From assembly GCA_965277495.1 (NCBI GenBank), contig OZ255824.1, positions 1,736,001-1,800,000 on the forward strand: a stretch of 64,000 nt of DNA, written 5' to 3'. Under the pieces are notes generated by a model, which was given only the letters and a program-made list of their open reading frames with translations, made no database searches and was not told where the DNA came from. Of this stretch, positions 37,744 through 47,090 are shown piece after piece. The stretch is from CAHJXG01 sp965277495. GTDB taxonomy: Bacteria; Pseudomonadota; Alphaproteobacteria; Acetobacterales; Acetobacteraceae. A program made the translations under genes and the position numbers. The first letter of the stretch is position 1. Every line of letters begins with the position of its first letter.

Positions 37744-38940
37744 GTGATTGGCCTCGCAGACGTCGAGGCCGCGGCAGGCCGCATCGCCGGACGCATCCTA
37801 CGCACCCCGGCCCTGCCCTCCGATGCCGTCAGCCGCGCGACCGGGGCACGGGTGACGCTCAAGCTCGAGAACCTGCAGGCCATCGGATCGTTCAAGGAGC
37901 GTGGCGCGGCGAACCGGCTGGCGTTGCTGACCGAGGCCGAGCGCCGGGCCGGCGTCGTCGCCATGTCCGCCGGCAACCATGCGCAGGCCGTCGCGCGCCA
38001 TGCCTCGCTGCTCGGCATCCGTGCCGTCATCGTCATGCCTGTCTTCACGCCGTCCACCAAGGTGACGCGCACCCGCGCCTGGGGCGCCGAGGTCGTGCTG
38101 CATGGCGAGAACCTGATCGGCGCCGCCGCCCACGCCCGCATGCTGGCCGAGCGCGACGGCCTCGTCTTCGTGCATCCCTACGACGACCCGGCGGTCATGG
38201 CCGGCCAGGGAACGCTGGCGCTCGAATTCCTGCAGGACGCCCCGGACCTCGACGTTTTGGTGATCCCGGTCGGCGGCGGCGGCATGATTTCCGGCTGCGC
38301 CGTCGCCGCCTGCACGATGCGGCCCGGCATCGAGGTCATCGGCGTGCAGGTCGCCGCCTATGCCTCGCTCAGCCAGACCCTGGCCGGCGAGACCGTGCGG
38401 ACCGGCGGCAGCACGATCGCCGAGGGCATCGCCGTGCACACGATCGGCGCCCACTGCCTCGAAGTCATCCGCGCCCACGTGTCGGACGTGCTGGTGGTGC
38501 CGGAGCGGGTAGTCGAGGACGCCATCGCATTGCTGGCGGAGGGCGCGAAGCAGGTCGCCGAGGGCGCCGGGGCGGCCGGGGTCGCGGCGTTGCTGGCGCA
38601 TCCGGCCCGGTTCGCCGGTCGGCGGGTGGGCATCCCGGTGTGCGGCGGCAACATCGACGGACGCATCCTGGCCAACGTGCTGCTGCGCGGGTTGCTGCGG
38701 GACGGGCGGCTGCTGCGGCTCACGATGGACATCCCGGACCGGCCCGGCGTGCTGGCCGACATCGCCGGGCGCATCGGCGGCATCGGCGGCAACATCATCG
38801 AGGTGGTGCACCAGCGCCTGTTCGACGCGCCCAGCGTGCAGGCGGCGGAGCTGGAGCTGATGGTCGAGGCGCGCGACCCGGCCCACGCCGACGCGATCGT
38901 GCAGTCATTGGCCGGCAGCTACGTGGTGCGGCGGACGTAG
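37744..38940 (+). CDS. ilvA: Threonine ammonia-lyase with ACT domain
   Basis: A PLP enzyme (398 residues) deaminating threonine to 2-oxobutanoate, the first step to isoleucine. The PLP lysine is K51 in GSFKERGA. The phosphate-binding loop is PVGGGGMISG. One ACT domain at the C-terminus (LRLTMDIPDRPGVLADIAGR) suggests feedback control. The length and single ACT match the short IlvA/TdcB form. GTG at 37744 follows a near-perfect AAGGAGGG by eight bases. Confidence 0.93.
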   Translation: MIGLADVEAAAGRIAGRILRTPALPSDAVSRATGARVTLKLENLQAIGSFKERGAANRLALLTEAERRAGVVAMSAGNHAQAVARHASLLGIRAVIVMPVFTPSTKVTRTRAWGAEVVLHGENLIGAAAHARMLAERDGLVFVHPYDDPAVMAGQGTLALEFLQDAPDLDVLVIPVGGGGMISGCAVAACTMRPGIEVIGVQVAAYASLSQTLAGETVRTGGSTIAEGIAVHTIGAHCLEVIRAHVSDVLVVPERVVEDAIALLAEGAKQVAEGAGAAGVAALLAHPARFAGRRVGIPVCGGNIDGRILANVLLRGLLRDGRLLRLTMDIPDRPGVLADIAGRIGGIGGNIIEVVHQRLFDAPSVQAAELELMVEARDPAHADAIVQSLAGSYVVRRT

Positions 38941-38961
38941 CGGGGCCGCGCCGCGCGTGGT

Positions 38962-40218
38962 ATGGCGCGGCGCATGCCGCACAGCCCATTCCTGACCGAA
39001 GCCGCCGCGCGCGGGTTCATCCACCAGTGCACCGACGAGGCCGCGCTCGACGCCGCGCTGAACGCCGGCCCGGTCGGCGGCTACATCGGGTTCGACTGCA
39101 CCGCCGATAGCCTGCATGTCGGCAACCTCGTGCAGATCATGCTGCTGCGGCTGATGCAGCGCCACGGCCACCGCCCGGTCGTGCTGATGGGCGGCGGCAC
39201 CACGCGCATCGGCGACCCGTCCGGCAAGGACGAGGCGCGGCAAATGCTGACGGAGGCGCAGATCGCCGCCAACATGGCCGGCATCCGCGGCTGCATTGCT
39301 CCGTTCGTGCGGTTCGGCGATGGCCCGGCGGATGCGGTCATGCTGAACAACGCCGAGTGGCTGGATGCGCTGAGCTACATCGGCCTGCTGCGCGACGTCG
39401 GCAGCCACTTCACCATCGGGCGCATGCTGACCTTCGACAGCGTGCGGCTGCGGCTGGAACGCGAACAGCCGCTGACGTTCCTCGAATTCAACTACATGAT
39501 TTTACAGAGCTACGACTTCCGCGAGCTGCATCGGCGCCAGGGCGTGTTGATGCAGATGGGCGGGTCGGACCAATGGGGCAACATCGTTTCCGGCGTCGAG
39601 CTGGTGCGGCGGACCGAGGGGCGGCAGGTGTTCGGGTTGACGACGCCGCTCATTACGACCAGCAGCGGCGCCAAGATGGGCAAGACGGCGCGTGGCGCGG
39701 TGTGGCTCGCGGCGGAGCGGCTGGCGCCGTATGACTACTGGCAGTTTTGGCGGAATACCGAGGATGGCGACGTGGGCCGCTTCCTGCGCCTGTTTACGGA
39801 TGTGCCGCTGGACGAGATTGCCCGGCTGGAGGCGCTGCCCGGGGCGGGAATCAACGAGGCGAAGAAGCTGCTGGCGACCGAAGCGACCGTTTTGGCGCAT
39901 GGGCGCGAGGCTGCCGAGGCGGCTGCCGAGACCGCTCGGCGCGCTTTCGAGGAGGGCGCCGCCGCTGAGACGCTGCCGACGCACTTCGTCGCGGCCGCGG
40001 ACCTCACGGCTGGGATCGCCGCCATCCGCCTGTTTGCCGATAGCGGCCTGGCGTTGAGCCTCGGCGAGGCCCGGCGCCTGATCCGCGGGGGCGGCGCGCG
40101 GGTGAACGACGTGCCGCTGACCGACGAAGCCGCGGTGGTGAGCGATGCCGATCTGCGGGATGGCGCAGTGAAGCTATCGGCCGGACGGAAACAGCACCGG
40201 CTGATCCGGACCAGATAA
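38962..40218 (+). CDS. tyrS: Tyrosyl-tRNA synthetase
   Basis: Class I synthetase of 418 residues. The HIGH motif appears as LHVGN within ADSLHVGNLVQIMLL, the KMSKS loop as AKMGKT, and YMILQSYDF and GGSDQWGNI mark the tyrosine pocket. A C-terminal S4 domain (SLGEARRLIRGGGARVNDVPL) binds tRNA. The ATG at 38974 is an equally good start. Confidence 0.97.
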   Translation: MARRMPHSPFLTEAAARGFIHQCTDEAALDAALNAGPVGGYIGFDCTADSLHVGNLVQIMLLRLMQRHGHRPVVLMGGGTTRIGDPSGKDEARQMLTEAQIAANMAGIRGCIAPFVRFGDGPADAVMLNNAEWLDALSYIGLLRDVGSHFTIGRMLTFDSVRLRLEREQPLTFLEFNYMILQSYDFRELHRRQGVLMQMGGSDQWGNIVSGVELVRRTEGRQVFGLTTPLITTSSGAKMGKTARGAVWLAAERLAPYDYWQFWRNTEDGDVGRFLRLFTDVPLDEIARLEALPGAGINEAKKLLATEATVLAHGREAAEAAAETARRAFEEGAAAETLPTHFVAAADLTAGIAAIRLFADSGLALSLGEARRLIRGGGARVNDVPLTDEAAVVSDADLRDGAVKLSAGRKQHRLIRTR

Positions 40219-40253
40219 CCGTCATCCGACTGCAGCGATGAAGCGTCGGGCTA

Positions 40254-40979
40254 CTAAGGCTTTGGCTTGCCGTAACGTTCGAGCATTGCGTGCGAGATTT
40301 CGGGCGATGAGGGCCAGAGGCCGCGCGGCGCACCAGGTTTGCTTTGATATTTGTCGAGGGCATTCAAGTCCGGCTGCACCGGCGTTTCACCGTCCAGGAA
40401 AATCACCCCTACGGCATCGCTTGGCAGCATGGCGATGAAGCTCTCGGCATCCTCGATCATGCGGCGGATGCGGCGGTGCAGGCCGCGCACGTCGATTGGC
40501 TGCTCGGTCGCCAAAACCTGAAATTCCTCCCCAGTGAATCGGCTGTGCCGCGTGATCTCGGCCAGCATCTCCTCCGGTGTGGCGCCGATGAATTTGCCGA
40601 CCGCCGCCGCGACAACAGCCCCAAGCGGCAGGACGGTCTCATGAATGGTTACGAGATCGACGATATCGCGCGGCACCCGGCGATCTGCCGCTGCCGACGC
40701 TTTGTTGGTCGCCAGGTCGACGGGATGCAGCACGTAGCCGAACAGTTCGTCCGGCTGGGTCGGAAAAAACCGAAAAGCGGAGTCTGTGACCCATTCGAGC
40801 AGCATCTGCTCGCCGCTTTTTTCGATGGTGGCCTCGTGCTTCCCGGTGCGTTGATTGGGCGGCCATGTGACTGTGTAGCCAGCGGCAGCGAGCGCCGCTT
40901 CGTCTGCGATGTAGCTGTCTGGACTGCGCTGCGTTGCCAGCAGCCGCAATACGCCCGATTGGAACTTACTGATGGGCAC
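40254..40979 (-). CDS. AbiEii-like nucleotidyltransferase lacking its catalytic segment
   Basis: A 241-residue protein from a GTG at 40979. It keeps the usual start (ISKFQSGVLRLLATQRSPDSYIA) and the family's C-terminal parts (LLEWVTDSAFRFFPTQPDELFG, LHPVDLATNKASAA, RDIVDLVTIHE). Right after SPDSYIA, where relatives have GG and a D-x-D metal motif, the sequence jumps to DEAALAAAGYTVTW. An in-frame loss of roughly 40 codons is inferred, which would leave it without nucleotidyl transfer activity. It overlaps the upstream partner by 14 bases. Confidence 0.7.
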   Translation of the reverse strand: MPISKFQSGVLRLLATQRSPDSYIADEAALAAAGYTVTWPPNQRTGKHEATIEKSGEQMLLEWVTDSAFRFFPTQPDELFGYVLHPVDLATNKASAAADRRVPRDIVDLVTIHETVLPLGAVVAAAVGKFIGATPEEMLAEITRHSRFTGEEFQVLATEQPIDVRGLHRRIRRMIEDAESFIAMLPSDAVGVIFLDGETPVQPDLNALDKYQSKPGAPRGLWPSSPEISHAMLERYGKPKP

Positions 40980-41181
40980 GGCAAAGCTGTTCGATCTGCT
41001 CGGCGAGCCGCCGTCCATCCATGCGTCCATGCGTGCGCAATACTTTGGTGATGGCCAAGGCATCCGCCGGGGTCGGCTCATTGACCGGGCGCATGTTCCA
41101 TAGCGCGCGTGCGCCATGCTCGTCGAAAGCGCGATGATACAAGGCTGCGAAATCATCTGGTTGTGGCGGCTCTGTTCTCAT
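40966..41181 (-). CDS. Small partner of the AbiEii-like protein, putative antitoxin
   Basis: A 71-residue protein (FAALYHRAFDEHGARALWNMR, PTPADALAITKVLRTHG, MDGRRLAEQIEQLCRAH). It is upstream of and overlaps the AbiEii-like gene, the position of the antitoxin or regulator in such modules. I recall similar pairs in other Proteobacteria. The ATG at 41181 is preferred to the TTG-type start at 41199. No DNA-binding domain is evident. Confidence 0.55.
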   Translation of the reverse strand: MRTEPPQPDDFAALYHRAFDEHGARALWNMRPVNEPTPADALAITKVLRTHGRMDGRRLAEQIEQLCRAHQ

Positions 41182-41282
41182 CACGCGCCAAAGTAGCACA
41201 GTTTTCCCGTGCGAAATGCTTCGGCCTTAAGCTAGGCACAGCCACCGGCCCTAACCGAAAGGCGCCTTCCGGGAGAAGAATC

Positions 41283-41987
41283 ATTTCAGTTCTTACAGAA
41301 TGGGGCATGGCTGGGGTAGAAGCCCTCTGGGACCGGGTATCGTTGTTCGTCATCGTGGATGTCCTGTCCTTCTCGACCGCCGTGGATATAGCGGTATCGC
41401 GGGGCGCGTCCGTCTACCCCTTCCCTCATGGTGACAACGATGCCGCTCAGGCGGCGGCAGACAAGGTAGGAGCCGTCTTGGCCCAGCCGCGGAGAGCAAT
41501 GCAGGGGCAACTTAGCCTGTCACCCGTCAGCCTCATGGCCATGCGTCCAGGAATGAAACTTATGCTCCCATCGCCAAATGGTTCGCGGCTTTCGTTCGCT
41601 TGCCGTGGCAAGCCAGTGCTGACCGGATGCCTGCGGAATGCTGCTGCGGTCGCGCGGGTGGCGCGCGAAGTGGCTGGGTCCGGCACCGTGGGCGTGATCC
41701 CGTCCGGCGAGCGTTGGCCCGACAACAGCCTTCGGCCAGCGATCGAGGACCTGCTTGGCGCAGGCGCCATCGTCTACCATTTGGCGCTGCCCTGCTCACC
41801 CGAGGCAAAGGTCGCCCGAGATGCATTTCGCGCCGCGGGCAGGGAACTTGCTTCCATGGTCCGCGCCTCGGTGTCCGGCCGGGAACTGATAACAGGCGGC
41901 TTCCCCGATGACGTTGAACTTGCGGTGGAACAGGACGCCAGCACGTCGGCGCCGCTTTTGACCGAAGGTGCCTACCGGGCTGCCTGA
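41283..41987 (+). CDS. ComB-like 2-phosphosulfolactate phosphatase family protein
   Basis: The protein matches the ComB fold with VIVDVLSFSTAVDIAVSRGA, LPSPNGSRLSFACRGK, LTGCLRNAAAVARVA and GVIPSGERWPDNSLRPAIEDL. True ComB dephosphorylates 2-phosphosulfolactate in coenzyme M synthesis. Bacterial relatives probably act on other substrates. Homology seems to begin before the first ATG (41307), at VLTEWG. A GGGAGAAG at 41271-41278 is well placed for ATT at 41283 or ATC at 41280, so a rare start codon is possible. Confidence 0.75.
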   Translation: MSVLTEWGMAGVEALWDRVSLFVIVDVLSFSTAVDIAVSRGASVYPFPHGDNDAAQAAADKVGAVLAQPRRAMQGQLSLSPVSLMAMRPGMKLMLPSPNGSRLSFACRGKPVLTGCLRNAAAVARVAREVAGSGTVGVIPSGERWPDNSLRPAIEDLLGAGAIVYHLALPCSPEAKVARDAFRAAGRELASMVRASVSGRELITGGFPDDVELAVEQDASTSAPLLTEGAYRAA

Positions 41988-42067
41988 CCAACGCTTTCCT
42001 CTGAAGCCGTCTTGCGTCGTCCGCCGCCATCGTCGCGCGCCCGTCCAGACGCACAAGCCGGAGCCGC

Positions 42068-43381
42068 TCAGCGCCGCACCACCTGGAGCCCCACCGCCGC
42101 GCCCACCATCGTCAGCGTCGGCCCGCCCGTCGACCAACCCGGCGCCTGCGCCACCAGCTCATTCAGCGTGCCGCGCAACACCCGCTGATCGGCCCGACCG
42201 CCGCGCTCGATCAACGCCGCCGGGGTGCCGGCATCCAGCCCGGCCGCCAGCAGCCCGTCCCGCAGCGCCGGCAGGCTGTCGAGGCCCATGTAAACCGCCA
42301 GCGTCCCACCCCGCGCCAACACGGCGAAATCGAGGTCGAGCGCGCCGTCCACCAAATGCCCAGTCGCCAAGGTCAGCGTCCGCGCCGCGTCCCGATGCGT
42401 GAGCGGAATGCCCGCCCCGGCGGCGCAGGCCAGGGCGGCGGTCACGCCGGGCACCACCTCGAACGCCACGCCGGCCGTCGCCAGCGCCTGCGCCTCCTCG
42501 CCGCCACGTCCGAACACGAAGGGGTCACCGCCTTTCAGCCGCACGACTTTCCGCCCCTCCTGGCCCAGGCGGACCAGCAATGCGTTGATCTCGTCCTGCG
42601 GCATCGAGTGCGCGGCGCGGGACTTGCCTACCGCGATCCGGTCGGCGTCGCGCCGGGCCATATCCAGAACCTCGGTGGTGACGAGCCGGTCATGCACGAT
42701 CACGTCGGCCTCCCCAAGCAAACGTTGGGCGCGGATCGTTAGCAGGTCCGCGGCACCCGGCCCGGCGCCGACCAAATAGACGATCCCGGCCGGGTCGGCG
42801 CCGTCCTCGATCTCGCGCCGCAGCTCCGCGTCGGCGGCGGCGTCATCCCCCGCCAGCACCAGGTCCGCGACCCGGCCGCCCAGCGCCCGTTCCAGCACCC
42901 GGCGGCGCTGCGCCACGTCCGGCAGGCGTCGGCGTATCTCCTCCTTATACCGGTCGGCCAGCGCGGCGAGGCGGCCGAACGCGGGCGGCACCATCGCCTC
43001 GATCCGCGCGCGCAGCAGGCGGGCCAGCACCGGGGCCGCGCCGCCAGAGGACACCGCGATGCCGATCGGCGCGCGGTCGATGACGCTCGGGGTGATGTAG
43101 CTGCACAGTGTCGGGCGGTCGACGATGTTGACCGGAATGCCGCGCGCCTGCGCCGCCGCCGACAGCGCCTCGAGGTCCGCATCGGGCGCGTCGGCGCCGA
43201 TGGCCAGGGCGCAATCGTCCAACAGGTGGGCATCCAACAGCGCCGGGTCGAAACGCGCCGCCGTCGCCACCATCGCGTCCGCCCGGCGCAGCGCTTCGGC
43301 CTTACGCGACGCCGCCTCGCCCTCGCCCACCACCAGCACCCGGCGGCCCGTCAATGAAAGGAATATCGGAAAATACTGCAT
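42068..43381 (-). CDS. cysG: Siroheme synthase (trifunctional CysG)
   Basis: A 437-residue fusion making siroheme, the cofactor of the sulfite reductase encoded at 6.2 kb. The N-terminal dehydrogenase/ferrochelatase half has RRVLVVGEGEAASRKAEALR and RPTLCSYITPSVIDRAPIGI. The C-terminal uroporphyrinogen-III methyltransferase half has VYLVGAGPGAADLLTIRAQR, VRLKGGDPFVFGRGGEEAQAL and VVPGVTAALA. The ATG at 43381 is chosen; the open frame upstream is shadow of the divergent glycosyltransferase. Confidence 0.95.
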   Translation of the reverse strand: MQYFPIFLSLTGRRVLVVGEGEAASRKAEALRRADAMVATAARFDPALLDAHLLDDCALAIGADAPDADLEALSAAAQARGIPVNIVDRPTLCSYITPSVIDRAPIGIAVSSGGAAPVLARLLRARIEAMVPPAFGRLAALADRYKEEIRRRLPDVAQRRRVLERALGGRVADLVLAGDDAAADAELRREIEDGADPAGIVYLVGAGPGAADLLTIRAQRLLGEADVIVHDRLVTTEVLDMARRDADRIAVGKSRAAHSMPQDEINALLVRLGQEGRKVVRLKGGDPFVFGRGGEEAQALATAGVAFEVVPGVTAALACAAGAGIPLTHRDAARTLTLATGHLVDGALDLDFAVLARGGTLAVYMGLDSLPALRDGLLAAGLDAGTPAALIERGGRADQRVLRGTLNELVAQAPGWSTGGPTLTMVGAAVGLQVVRR

Positions 43382-43435
43382 GGACCCAACAGTCGAGGCT
43401 TCCCGGCGCGGCGGCAAGGTGTTCAAAGCGCGGTC

Positions 43436-44539
43436 GTGAAGGTCGTGCAGGTCACCAACGTCGATTTCTCGCTGCGGCACTTCCTGCTGCCCCTCATGCT
43501 GGCGGCCCAGGCGCGCGGGCACGACGTGCTGGGGGTCTGCGCGGATGGCCCGCTGCTGGCCGACGTGCGGGCGGCGGGACTGCGGGTGACGCCGCTGCCG
43601 ATGGCGCGCAGCCTGTCGCCGGTGGCGCAATGGCGCGCATTGTGGGCGATGGTGGCGCTGTTCCGCGCCGAGCGGCCGGACCTGGTGCACGCCCACATGC
43701 CGATCAGCGGCGTCCTAGCCCGGCTGGCCGCGCGGATCGCCGGGGTGCCGCGGGTCGCCTACACCTGCCATGGCTTTTTGTTCAACCAGCCGGGGCCGCG
43801 GTGGCGCCGGGCGCTCGGCCTGGCGATGGAGTGGTTCGGCGGACGGCTGACCGACATCACGCTCACCGTCTCGACCGCGGAGGCCGCCGACGCCCGCCGC
43901 CTGTGGATCGCGCGCGACGCCGTGCCGGTCGGCAATGGGCGCGACCCCGCACGGTTCCGTCCCAATCCCGACGCCCGCACGCGCATACGCCAGGCGCTCG
44001 GCGTGCCCGACGCCCAAGTCGTGATCGTGATCGTCTCCCGCCTCGTGCGGCACAAGGGCTATCCCGAACTGCTCGCCGCCATGCGCGATGTGCCCGGCGC
44101 CGAGCTGTGGGTCGTGGGCGAACGCCTATCCACCGACCACGGCGCGGACCTCGAGCCGCTGTTCGGCGCGAGCGGCCTTGGCCCCCGCCTGCGCCGGCTC
44201 GGCTACCGCACGGACATCGCCGACGTGCTCGCCGCCGCCGACATCTTCACCCTGCCCAGCCACTTCGAGGGCCTGCCGATGTCGGTGATCGAGGCCATGC
44301 TGACCGGCCTGCCGGTGGTCGCGACCGCCATCCGCGGCCCGCGCGAGCAGGTGGTGGACGGGGAGACCGGCTTGCTGGTGCCGCCCGCGTCCGTCGCGCC
44401 GCTGGCCGCCGCCCTCGGGCGCCTCGTGGCCGATGCGGCGCTCCGGGCCAGCATGGGCGCCGCCGGACGTGCGCGCGCCGTGCGTCTGTATAGCGAGGCC
44501 GCCGTCCTCGCGCGCACGCTGGACCTGCTGGGCCTCTAG
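43436..44539 (+). CDS. Glycosyltransferase family 4 (GT-B fold)
   Basis: A 367-residue sugar transferase, probably for surface polysaccharide. The N-terminal half has VVQVTNVDFSLRHFLLPLML and VHAHMPISGVLARLAARIAG. The C-terminal nucleotide-sugar site has VSRLVRHKGYPELLAAM and the EX7E-like SHFEGLPMSVIEAMLTGLPV. It stands alone, 14 bases before purH, with no other polysaccharide gene nearby. GTG start. Confidence 0.9.
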   Translation: MKVVQVTNVDFSLRHFLLPLMLAAQARGHDVLGVCADGPLLADVRAAGLRVTPLPMARSLSPVAQWRALWAMVALFRAERPDLVHAHMPISGVLARLAARIAGVPRVAYTCHGFLFNQPGPRWRRALGLAMEWFGGRLTDITLTVSTAEAADARRLWIARDAVPVGNGRDPARFRPNPDARTRIRQALGVPDAQVVIVIVSRLVRHKGYPELLAAMRDVPGAELWVVGERLSTDHGADLEPLFGASGLGPRLRRLGYRTDIADVLAAADIFTLPSHFEGLPMSVIEAMLTGLPVVATAIRGPREQVVDGETGLLVPPASVAPLAAALGRLVADAALRASMGAAGRARAVRLYSEAAVLARTLDLLGL

Positions 44540-44553
44540 CGCTATGGGGCGGC

Positions 44554-46131
44554 ATGGCCCCACTCCCTATTCGCCGCGCGCTGATCTCCGTTTCCGACAA
44601 GGCCGGGCTGTTGCCGCTGGCTGCGGCCCTGGTGGCGCACGGGGCCGAGATCGTCTCGACCGGCGGCTCGGCGCGGGCGCTGCGCGAGGCCGGGTTCGCC
44701 GTCACCGAGGTTGCGGACCATACCGGCTTTCCCGAGATCCTGGACGGCCGGGTCAAAACGTTGGTGCCGCAGATCCACGGCGGCATCCTGGGGCGCCGCG
44801 ACCTGCCGGAGCATGTCGCGCAGATGCAGCGGCACGGGATTGCGCCGATCGACCTGGTTTGCGTGAACCTGTATCCGTTCGAAGCGGCCGCCGCCGCCGG
44901 CGCTGCGCCGGACGAGTGCATCGAGACCATCGACATCGGCGGCCCCGCCTTGATCCGCGCCGCCGCCAAGAACCACGACCACGTCGCCATCCTGACCGAC
45001 CCGGCGCAATACGACGCGTTGCTCGCCGAGCTGGCCGGGCACGGGGGAACCACGCAGGAGCTGCGGGTGCGCTTGGCCGGCGAGGCCTATGCCCGCACCG
45101 CCGCCTATGACGCCGCCATCGCCGCTTGGTTCGCCCGCGGCCAGGCTTTTCCGGCGCGGTTGACGGTGTCCGGCACGCTGCGCCAGACCCTGCGGTACGG
45201 CGAGAACCCGCACCAGCAGGCAGCATTCTATGTGAATGGCGCACGGCCCGGCCCCCGAATTGGTATTGCCAGCGCCACCCAGGTCCAGGGCAAGGAGCTG
45301 TCCTACAACAACCTGAACGACACCGACGCGGCGTTCGAGTGCGTGGCGGAGTTCGATGGGCCTGCCGTGGTGATCGTGAAGCATGCCAATCCGTGCGGCG
45401 TCGCGGTGGCGGGGACGACGGCGGAGGCGTGGGATTTGGCGCTGCGCTGCGACCCGGTTTCGGCTTTTGGTGGCATCGTGGCGCTGAACCGCACGCTGGA
45501 TGCTGCCACGGCGGAGCGCATTGCCGCGATCTTCACCGAGGTGATCATCGCTCCGGACGCGGATGATGAGGCTCGTGCCGTTTTAGCGCGCAAAAAGAAC
45601 CTGCGTTTGCTGCTGACCGGCGGCCTGCCGGACCCGGCGACGCCGGGGATGACGTTCCGCAGTGTCTCGGGTGGCTTCCTTGCCCAATCCCGCGACGCCG
45701 GCCGGATCGACCCGGCGACGCTTCGCGTGGTGACGCTACGCGCGCCGACAGCGGCGGAGCTTGCCGACCTGGTTTTCGCCTTCCGCGTCTGCAAGCACGT
45801 GAAATCGAACGCAATTGTCTATGCCAAGGGTGCCGCGACGGTCGGCATCGGCGCCGGGCAGATGAGCCGGGTGGACAGCGCGCGCATTGCGGCTTGGAAG
45901 GGCACCGAGGCCGCGCGGGCTGCTGGGCTGGACGGAACTTTGACCCAGGGCAGCGTCGTGGCGTCGGATGCGTTCTTCCCGTTTGCTGATGGCTTGCAGG
46001 CCGCCATCGCCGCCGGTGCGACCGCGGTAATCCAGCCTGGAGGCTCCATACGGGACGATGAGGTGATCGCGGCGGCGGACGAAGCAGGGGTGGCTATGGT
46101 GCTGACAGGAATGCGGCATTTCAGGCATTGA
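44554..46131 (+). CDS. purH: Bifunctional AICAR formyltransferase/IMP cyclohydrolase
   Basis: PurH (525 residues) performs the last two steps of IMP synthesis. The N-terminal cyclohydrolase has RRALISVSDKAGL and GRVKTLVPQIHGGILGRRD. The formyltransferase has LRYGENPHQQAAFYVNG, the catalytic Lys-His of VIVKHANPCGVA and the C-terminal ASDAFFPFADGLQAAIAAGA. It ends in the usual RHFRH. Confidence 0.98.
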   Translation: MAPLPIRRALISVSDKAGLLPLAAALVAHGAEIVSTGGSARALREAGFAVTEVADHTGFPEILDGRVKTLVPQIHGGILGRRDLPEHVAQMQRHGIAPIDLVCVNLYPFEAAAAAGAAPDECIETIDIGGPALIRAAAKNHDHVAILTDPAQYDALLAELAGHGGTTQELRVRLAGEAYARTAAYDAAIAAWFARGQAFPARLTVSGTLRQTLRYGENPHQQAAFYVNGARPGPRIGIASATQVQGKELSYNNLNDTDAAFECVAEFDGPAVVIVKHANPCGVAVAGTTAEAWDLALRCDPVSAFGGIVALNRTLDAATAERIAAIFTEVIIAPDADDEARAVLARKKNLRLLLTGGLPDPATPGMTFRSVSGGFLAQSRDAGRIDPATLRVVTLRAPTAAELADLVFAFRVCKHVKSNAIVYAKGAATVGIGAGQMSRVDSARIAAWKGTEAARAAGLDGTLTQGSVVASDAFFPFADGLQAAIAAGATAVIQPGGSIRDDEVIAAADEAGVAMVLTGMRHFRH

Positions 46132-46135
46132 TACT

Positions 46136-46149
46136 GCCGCAAATGCGGC
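46136..46149 (+). terminator. Short hairpin after purH
   Basis: GCCGC-AAAT-GCGGC starts five bases after the stop. It is a small GC stem with no T-run, so a weak terminator candidate. Confidence 0.3.
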
Positions 46150-46262
46150 GCAATAGCACTGGTCGCGGCGAGCCTCATTGGCAGTAGCTGATTGATGCTC
46201 TGACCAGCGACTGCCTCCACTCTCCAACAGAGATATCACGACGAGAACCGAGATGTCGGCCT

Positions 46263-47090
46263 TTAAGCCTCCCTTTCGCTTTTATCCCGCACTCTCACGA
46301 GATGGGCAAATTGAGCCCAGACCTCCATGTTCGGGTTTGGACGAAGCGTAGGCGCTGCGGATTTACGTGGTGCCGGGATCGCCAGCACGCGGGTCAGGCC
46401 ATCCCAACCATCGGCCGGATACGGCTCGCGGGTCCGTGGATCGATCAGCCCCATCTCGTCTAGGAACGCCGTGCCACGCCCATAATTGCAGGGCGCGCAG
46501 CAGGTGACCAGATTATCCAGGCTGGTAAGGCCGCTCCGGCTATGCGGCTGAACATGATCGGCAACGCCCGAGAGAACCTCGAACCCGGCATGGTCACCGT
46601 GAGCATTGGTCCATCGGAAGGTTCCCGGGAGAAGCTCGCCGATGCGTGTCCGCGCTTTCGGCACGATGACGGGGGTGCCGCAAAAACGGCATCGCCAGCC
46701 ATCCCGGTGGTACATGGCGTCCAGCAGCTTCGGGTTGGGCTTGCAGCTTCCAATACGGCCATGTTCGGGCAAAGTGCTTTCGTCGATTGGCCTCCAGCGG
46801 ATAATTTCGGGGTTCACTGTCGACATGACGGGTACGCCCCAGGCCAGAATATCCGCGCGCTCAGCCTTCCCGATATGAAGAACGGTTTCATCATAATTAC
46901 CGGCCAGCAGCGCGTCTGCCGCTCGTGCGAAGCTTGCCACGGTTTCCCAGACAGCCGCCGTCGGTGTGCGGAAGCAAGTTCTAGGTTGCCAGAAAGGATC
47001 GTCGTGAGGATGCCTCGCAAGTGCGGAGTAGTAAGTTTCGCGCTGCCCCTTGCTCGACAGCCTGTTCGATAGAAGGGTCGACGGCATCAT
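46263..47090 (-). CDS. HNH endonuclease family protein
   Basis: A 275-residue protein with a C-terminal HNH nuclease fold. The zinc-type Cys pairs RCRFCG and CCAPCNYGRG surround the metal segment VADHVQPHSRSGLTSLDNLV. The N-terminal half (YYSALARHPHDDPFWQPRTCF and a helix-rich part) is not one I recognise. There is no restriction or phage partner next to it. It lies in an AT-richer pocket, suggesting acquisition. Confidence 0.8.
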   Translation of the reverse strand: MMPSTLLSNRLSSKGQRETYYSALARHPHDDPFWQPRTCFRTPTAAVWETVASFARAADALLAGNYDETVLHIGKAERADILAWGVPVMSTVNPEIIRWRPIDESTLPEHGRIGSCKPNPKLLDAMYHRDGWRCRFCGTPVIVPKARTRIGELLPGTFRWTNAHGDHAGFEVLSGVADHVQPHSRSGLTSLDNLVTCCAPCNYGRGTAFLDEMGLIDPRTREPYPADGWDGLTRVLAIPAPRKSAAPTLRPNPNMEVWAQFAHLVRVRDKSEREA

